Part shown: piece by piece, positions 59,791 through 64,000 of the stretch
Numbering within the stretch: position 1 is the first letter of the stretch
Layout of the letters: every line of letters starts with the position of its first letter
NCBI GenBank assembly: GCA_013397455.1
Contig: VYZB01000219.1
Location: forward strand, 1,168,040-1,232,039
Length of the DNA stretch: 64,000 nt
Reading direction: 5' to 3'
Origin: Crotophaga sulcirostris
Taxonomy: Eukaryota; Chordata; Aves; Cuculiformes; Crotophagidae
Translations under genes and position numbers: made by a program
The notes under the pieces: model-generated
Told to the model about the DNA's origin: nothing
What the model saw: the letters and a program-made list of their open reading frames with translations, nothing else
Databases searched by the model: none

Positions 59791-60223
59791 TGCCTGTACC
59801 ATGGGGTTGCTCATCCTCCATGGCTAAGCTCTTCATTTTGAGGTCCCAGCTGCCCCACAGTGCTCTCCCAGGCACAAGCACCCTCTGTGCCATAAATCCA
59901 AGTCCCCTAGCACAGCCCTGCCCTGTTGGCAGGCACTGTGTGTTCCTGCCTTGCTTGTGGGCTCTCAGCACCCTCACCAACTCCTCAGAAGCCAGTATGG
60001 TATACAACCCCCTCCTCACACCCTCTTGTGCTCTCCCAGCCCCACAAGCTCCCCATTGATGCTCACAAGCCACTGTGCATTCATAGTTGTTTTGCAGAGC
60101 CCAACCACTCTCAGACTCAGCCCCCAGGATCCCACTGACACGTTTCCCTCATTTGGTCTCTGCATGCCAGAGCCTAATGTGAACCAAGCACATTTGATCC
60201 CAGTAGCAGATTTGCGGTGCCTG

Positions 60224-60261
60224 GGAACTGCTCCCAGTTCAGGAACTGCTCCCAGTTCAGA
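60224..60261 (+). repeat. 18-bp tandem duplication
   Basis: ggaactgctcccagttca occurs twice in a row, with a partial third (gaaactggg) after it. Confidence 0.8.
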
Positions 60262-60667
60262 AACTGGGCAAAAACAGGGTAGGTCCCCCCTGAACCCTCA
60301 GCTCCATCTGCAGCTTTTTGCTGGATCCATTTATCAGCTCATTCCATGTGAATGACCTTGAGAAAATCCACTGACCCAGGACAGTAGGAGACATTCCCAG
60401 ACATCTGCCAACACCTACACCTGCAATTTATGGAGACTCGCAGCTAAATTCTCAAAGAAGACAATTTCATTCTGTCCATTACAATTACAATATTCCTCTT
60501 ATCCCCCTTCCCGTGGAGATTAATTAATGCTGCGCCATGCTCGGAGCCTTCAGACTGGTGCAAGCACCTCTGCTGAGATCACGGTGGCACGCTGAGGTTA
60601 ACACCACTCCATCTTCTCAGGTGCTGCAAGGACCTGGGGCAACCTTGGGTTTGTGCAGCTGGGAACA

Positions 60668-61076
60668 AATCACAGAATATCCTGAGTCGGAAGGGACCCA
60701 CAAGTTCACCTCCTGTCCCTGCACAGGACAACCCCAACATTCACACTGTGGGGCTGAGGGCACTGGCCAAACACTTTTGGAATATTGTCAGGTTTGGTGC
60801 TGTGACTGCTCCCCTGGGGAGCTGTTCCAGTGCTCCACCACCCGCTGGGGAAAGAAACTCTTCCTAATGTCCATCCTAACCCTCCCCTGGCACATCTTCT
60901 TGACATTCCCTTGGGTCCAGAGAGAAGAGCTCAGTGCCTGCTCCTCCTTCCCATGTAAGGAAGCTGCAGACCGTCTCCCCTCAGTCTCCTCTTCTCCAGG
61001 CTGAACAGACCAAGTGCCTTCAGCCGCATCTCATACCGCTTCCCCTCTAAACCTTTCACCATCTTTGTGGCCTCCA
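60668..61076 (-). mobile_element. CR1 of a fourth end type (type IV here), antisense
   Basis: 'atcacagaatatcctgagtc', then 'ggaagggacccacaagttca', a different 3' terminus from types I-III. The body is CR1: 'ctcttcctaatgtccatcct', 'tcctcttctccaggctgaac', 'accatctttgtggcctcc'. It looks older than most type I copies. Confidence 0.85.
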
Positions 61077-62244
61077 GTAGTTTTAGTTTCTTTTTATCCT
61101 GTAGTGCATCCCCCGTGTAAAAAAGCCCAAAAGGATGGAGCCTGGGAGCGGCAGAAGAGACGCTCTCCGCGCCAGTGTCTGAGAGGCTGTGGTCTCTCCC
61201 CAGGTTCATCAAAGAGCTGCCAAGGACAAGGAAAGAAGAGAAACTTCTCTTTAGAAGTTCCCAAAGGGATGCAGATCACAGAGTGGAGCCAAGCCCCCAG
61301 ACTGCCCTGCCCAGCCCCGCAGGGACTAGTTATTTTAGCGGTTGCTGGTGTCTCCTTTCCTCCTCGACAGGCATCGCATCTCCCCGCAGCCCTGCCTGCC
61401 TAGAAGGCCCAGACACTTCCTGGATGGTTCCAGATAAAACCTTCTGCTGTTAGCAAAACAAATTAAGAGACTGTGAGAGCCAAGGCTGGCTCAGGGTTCA
61501 AACCACTGAAGCCAGAACCACTGGTTTCCCTGGATGATCTAATCTCTCCCAGCATCAGAGCAGCAGCCTGGCGTGGTTGGTTGGAGCCCCTGGAGAAGAG
61601 GTGAAGCAGTGCGACTGGTGCAAGGATGTCTGCTCCAGTGTGAAAGAACAACCATAAGAAGAAGAAGAGGTGGCCAGGAAGGGGATCCCTGAGATGTGAT
61701 GCTTGGTTGGAGGGAGGGGAGAGTAGGACAGTCGCATCCAGGGTCTGAGGAAGGGATGATGCACTGCACCCGCCTGCCAGATCCATCCTCTCTTTAAACT
61801 ACTGGAGACAAGAGCCTGAGCAAGCCCCACAGCAGCGCCATTGCCTCCAACCTGCCTGCTGGGCTGGGCAGAACCATCTGTTTGGAGAGCGTGGCTGCCT
61901 GGCTCCATCGCCCTCGTGCAGCCTCGCTGTCACCAGCAAGCCTGCTTGGGAGGACCTCTCCTTCACTGCAAGGGTGCCCATGGCATCCCAGGGTAGGGGG
62001 AAGCACCCTCCTTCAGGTGCTTCCCACTGACGCCGCTGACGTACTGAGGCTCCATCTGCAATCGCGTCCTCATTCCAGCACTGCGGCGGGTGAGACGCAG
62101 GCGTCTTCCAGTCCTCGCCAGCAGGATTTGGGTCGTGCTAGCCAGACACCAGGCAGGAAGGCTCTGCTTCTCCATAATGGATTTGGGAGATGGGTCAAAA
62201 GGACATGGGGATGAAGGAAGAGAAGCTATGCAGGGGGATGTTGA
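61077..62244. other. Intronic single-copy DNA
   Basis: Nothing recognised. Confidence 0.4.
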
Positions 62245-62543
62245 GGAGGGACTTTTTACAAGGGCCTGCAGTGATAGGATGAGGGGGAATAGCTTTAAAG
62301 TGGAAAGGGGAAGATTTAGATCAGACATTAGGAAGAAATTCTTCACGATGAGGGCAGTGAGACACTGTTACAGGTAGTTCAGAGAAGTCATGGCTGTCCC
62401 ATCCCTGGAGGTGTTCAAGGCCAGGTTGGATCAGGCTTGGAGCCCCCTGATCCAGTGGGAGGTGTCCCTGCCCATGGTAGGGTGTTGGAACTGGATGGGC
62501 TTTAAGGTCTCTTCCAACCCAAACCACTCCATGATTCTGTGTT
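62245..62543 (+). mobile_element. CR1 type I, sense, about 300 bp
   Basis: 'gggactttttacaagggcct', 'gaagaaattcttcacgatga' and on to 'ccaacccaaaccactccatg'. It belongs to the variant group with 2821, 22099 and 57793. Confidence 0.92.
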
Positions 62544-62880
62544 GGGGTGGAAGATAGATGGTCCACAGCTCAGATTGCTTCCATGTCCACACACACGTGT
62601 GTGTGTTCATGCATGTGTTGTGAACCATGTCCTGGGGGAAGCTGTCTCCTTAGAGAGCCAGGCAGTGACTGGAGATGGGAAATCAAAATCTGGGGAGGGT
62701 CTCTATATCATGGCCATGCTGGGGCACAGTGGAGGGCTTATGGAGATGACTGACCTACATGAACATCACTTCTGGGCACTGCAGGGCCTGGGTGCTCTGG
62801 TGGCTGAGGATACCGCAGATATGCCTGGGACATTGCTGGGAGCAAAAGCACGTTCGGGGGCAGCAGGGAAAATAAGGCAC
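62544..62880. other. Intronic single-copy DNA
   Basis: Contains an alternating cacacacgtgtgtgtg stretch near 62592. Nothing else recognised. Confidence 0.4.
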
Positions 62881-64000
62881 AAGTGGTCAAAAATAGAAAA
62901 CTTTATTGAAGTCAAATCCAAGTGAGCAGCTGAGCTCAGCCCCATGGCAGGAGCCCAGCCTGCCGTTCACTGGGGTACAGAGAAGGGAGCAGGGGTCTCC
63001 ATACGGCACAGAGGGTACAGCATGGTCGAGGAGTAGGTGGTCCTCACCCACGGGGCCCCAGGAAGAAGGCAAAGCCACAGGCACTCATCCCCCCTCGCCC
63101 TCCCTGGCTGGTTAAGGATAGACCCAACAGGCGCCAAAGCAGAACCGTGGTGCAAGCTAACTGGCCAGACAGCCTGAGGAAAGAAGGTCTGCAAGCTCCA
63201 GGCTTATCCCAGATCTCCTGGGATGATTCCAAGCTCCAGTGCACACCAGCGAGCAGCCAAGACCTACCTCCATCCTGCCCCCCACGCAGCAGAAACCCCC
63301 AGCTGAACAAGAGCAGTTACGTGACCGCAGCAGAGACCCCTGTGAGACCCCAGAGACCCGCTCCTCCAGCCCCGAGCACCAGCCCCACCACACAGCTGGA
63401 GGTGCCACCTGGAGAAAGAGCCACCTGGCTCTGCTTTCCCCCTCAGCTCCCACAGAGTCATAGCTCCAGGTCTGATGCTCACGCTAAGGGAAGCCCAGTT
63501 TTCACCGCACCAGCTCTGGCAGAAGGCCCAAGCCTGGGGGAAGCCAGAGCCTGAGCCTGGGAAAAAGGCAGAGCTTTGCTCCTCCACCCAGCCCCACCTG
63601 CCCCGGGTGCAAAACTTGCTTTTGGGTGGATTTGCACAAGGATAGTGAAAGGTTCAGCCACACCAGCAGAGCCAGGATGGCAAAAGCAAGGTTAGTGCCC
63701 TCCTCACTGCTCCTCGGACACGGGAGCTGGAAACGAGCTGCCCAGAGCTGGGGCAGGAGAAGGAGCAGGCTGTCCTCCTCACGAGTCAGCCCAAGCAGAA
63801 GGATTGACAGGAGGGTGGGCATCCCCCTCCTCAGTGCTGTTACAGTCGGTCCCCAGAGAGGACTCAGACGGGTGGGACTCCCTCCCCAGCGCTCCACATG
63901 CAGAGGCACTCACATGCAGCACCCTTCACATCACCATCAACCAGGCAGCACCGCCAGGACCCAGCCCCGGGCTCTCTGACAAGGGTTCTGATGGTTTTTG
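62880..64000 (-). other. Possible 3'UTR of a minus-strand transcript (short PCDH1 isoform?)
   Basis: About 1.1 kb of GC-rich, repeat-free sequence lies upstream, in minus-strand sense, of the AATAAA at 62902. Open frames on both strands here (for example 63502-63909 minus, Leu-rich) show no recognisable domain and look like composition artefacts. The lack of CR1 resembles the other 3'UTR in this window. The assignment rests on the polyadenylation signal and on position. Confidence 0.35.
62902..62907 (-). terminator. Candidate polyadenylation signal of a minus-strand transcript entering from the right
   Basis: The minus strand reads gacttcAATAAAgttttc, followed by a T-rich/GT-containing stretch (tctatttttgaccacttgtg) suited to cleavage near 62875-62890. 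PCDH1 is known in mammals to have a shorter isoform that ends before the last two cytoplasmic exons, and this signal is placed where such a transcript could end. It could instead belong to another gene or be chance. Confidence 0.45.

Larger units (their letters stand above)
58416..60667. other. Intronic DNA with a minisatellite
   Basis: 58600-58800 is purine-rich. 59395-59790 is the long-unit minisatellite. 60224-60261 is a small tandem repeat. No exon recognised. Confidence 0.45.
43656..64000 (-). other. PCDH1: Upstream PCDH1 intron (partial), possibly including a short-isoform 3' end
   Basis: The gene must continue rightwards to its membrane and cadherin-repeat exons, but no open frame here resembles cadherin repeats, so this is read as intron for the long isoform. 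It holds CR1 copies, ancient CR1 fossils and tandem repeats. A minus-strand AATAAA at 62902-62907 suggests that the right-most part is also 3'UTR of a shorter transcript. Confidence 0.7.

Noticed and set aside
63502..63909. Leu-rich minus-strand frame near the right end, considered as a membrane exon
   Set aside because: No cadherin-like sequence, no convincing splice sites and no PCDH1 juxtamembrane motif were seen.
1..64000. Bacterial defence, phage or CRISPR systems
   Set aside because: CR1 elements and vertebrate exons with introns make this vertebrate DNA; no prokaryotic gene structure is present.

Overview
The window is vertebrate genomic DNA and almost certainly from a bird. About thirty CR1 non-LTR retrotransposon copies can be read directly, with the usual avian 3' ends (type I 'CCTTCCAACCCAAACCAT' followed by ATTCTATG-like octamers, plus related end types called II to V here). 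Most are 5'-truncated, and many still read as the C-terminus of the CR1 ORF2 protein. There are no bacterial-type operons, rRNA, CRISPR or phage genes. I did not try to name a species.

The one gene I can name is on the minus strand: the 3' half of protocadherin-1 (PCDH1), a delta-1 protocadherin. Two cytoplasmic-tail exons are visible, a 220-nt exon at 43436-43655 and the last coding exon at 14692-15077. They join in matching phase (codon G|AT) across a 28.4-kb intron with consensus splice sites. A 3'UTR of about 3.7 kb runs down to an AATAAA signal at 11044-11049. The cadherin ectodomain and membrane exons must lie beyond position 64000. A second minus-strand AATAAA at 62902-62907 may end a shorter PCDH1 isoform.

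Layout: 1-11000 is intergenic DNA downstream of PCDH1, with five CR1 loci. 11015-14691 is the 3'UTR, free of CR1. 14692-15077 is the last coding exon. 15078-43435 is a large intron with many CR1 copies, two minisatellites and a duplicated CR1-plus-flank block. 43436-43655 is the penultimate coding exon. 43656-64000 is the next intron upstream, with more CR1 copies, ancient CR1/L3-like fossils and tandem repeats, ending in what may be a short-isoform 3'UTR.

I found no previously undescribed multi-gene system. The most unusual signals concern retrotransposon behaviour: a nested CR1-in-CR1 composite with the same internal junction at two loci, and a block of about 210 bp of non-CR1 sequence duplicated together with a CR1 and capped in one copy by a short CR1 tail, which looks like 3' transduction. 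Also noted are near-identical inverted CR1 segments, a 63-bp duplication inside a CR1, a degenerate 32-bp minisatellite, paired octamer motifs and Pumilio-type sites in the 3'UTR. All similarity statements were made by eye.
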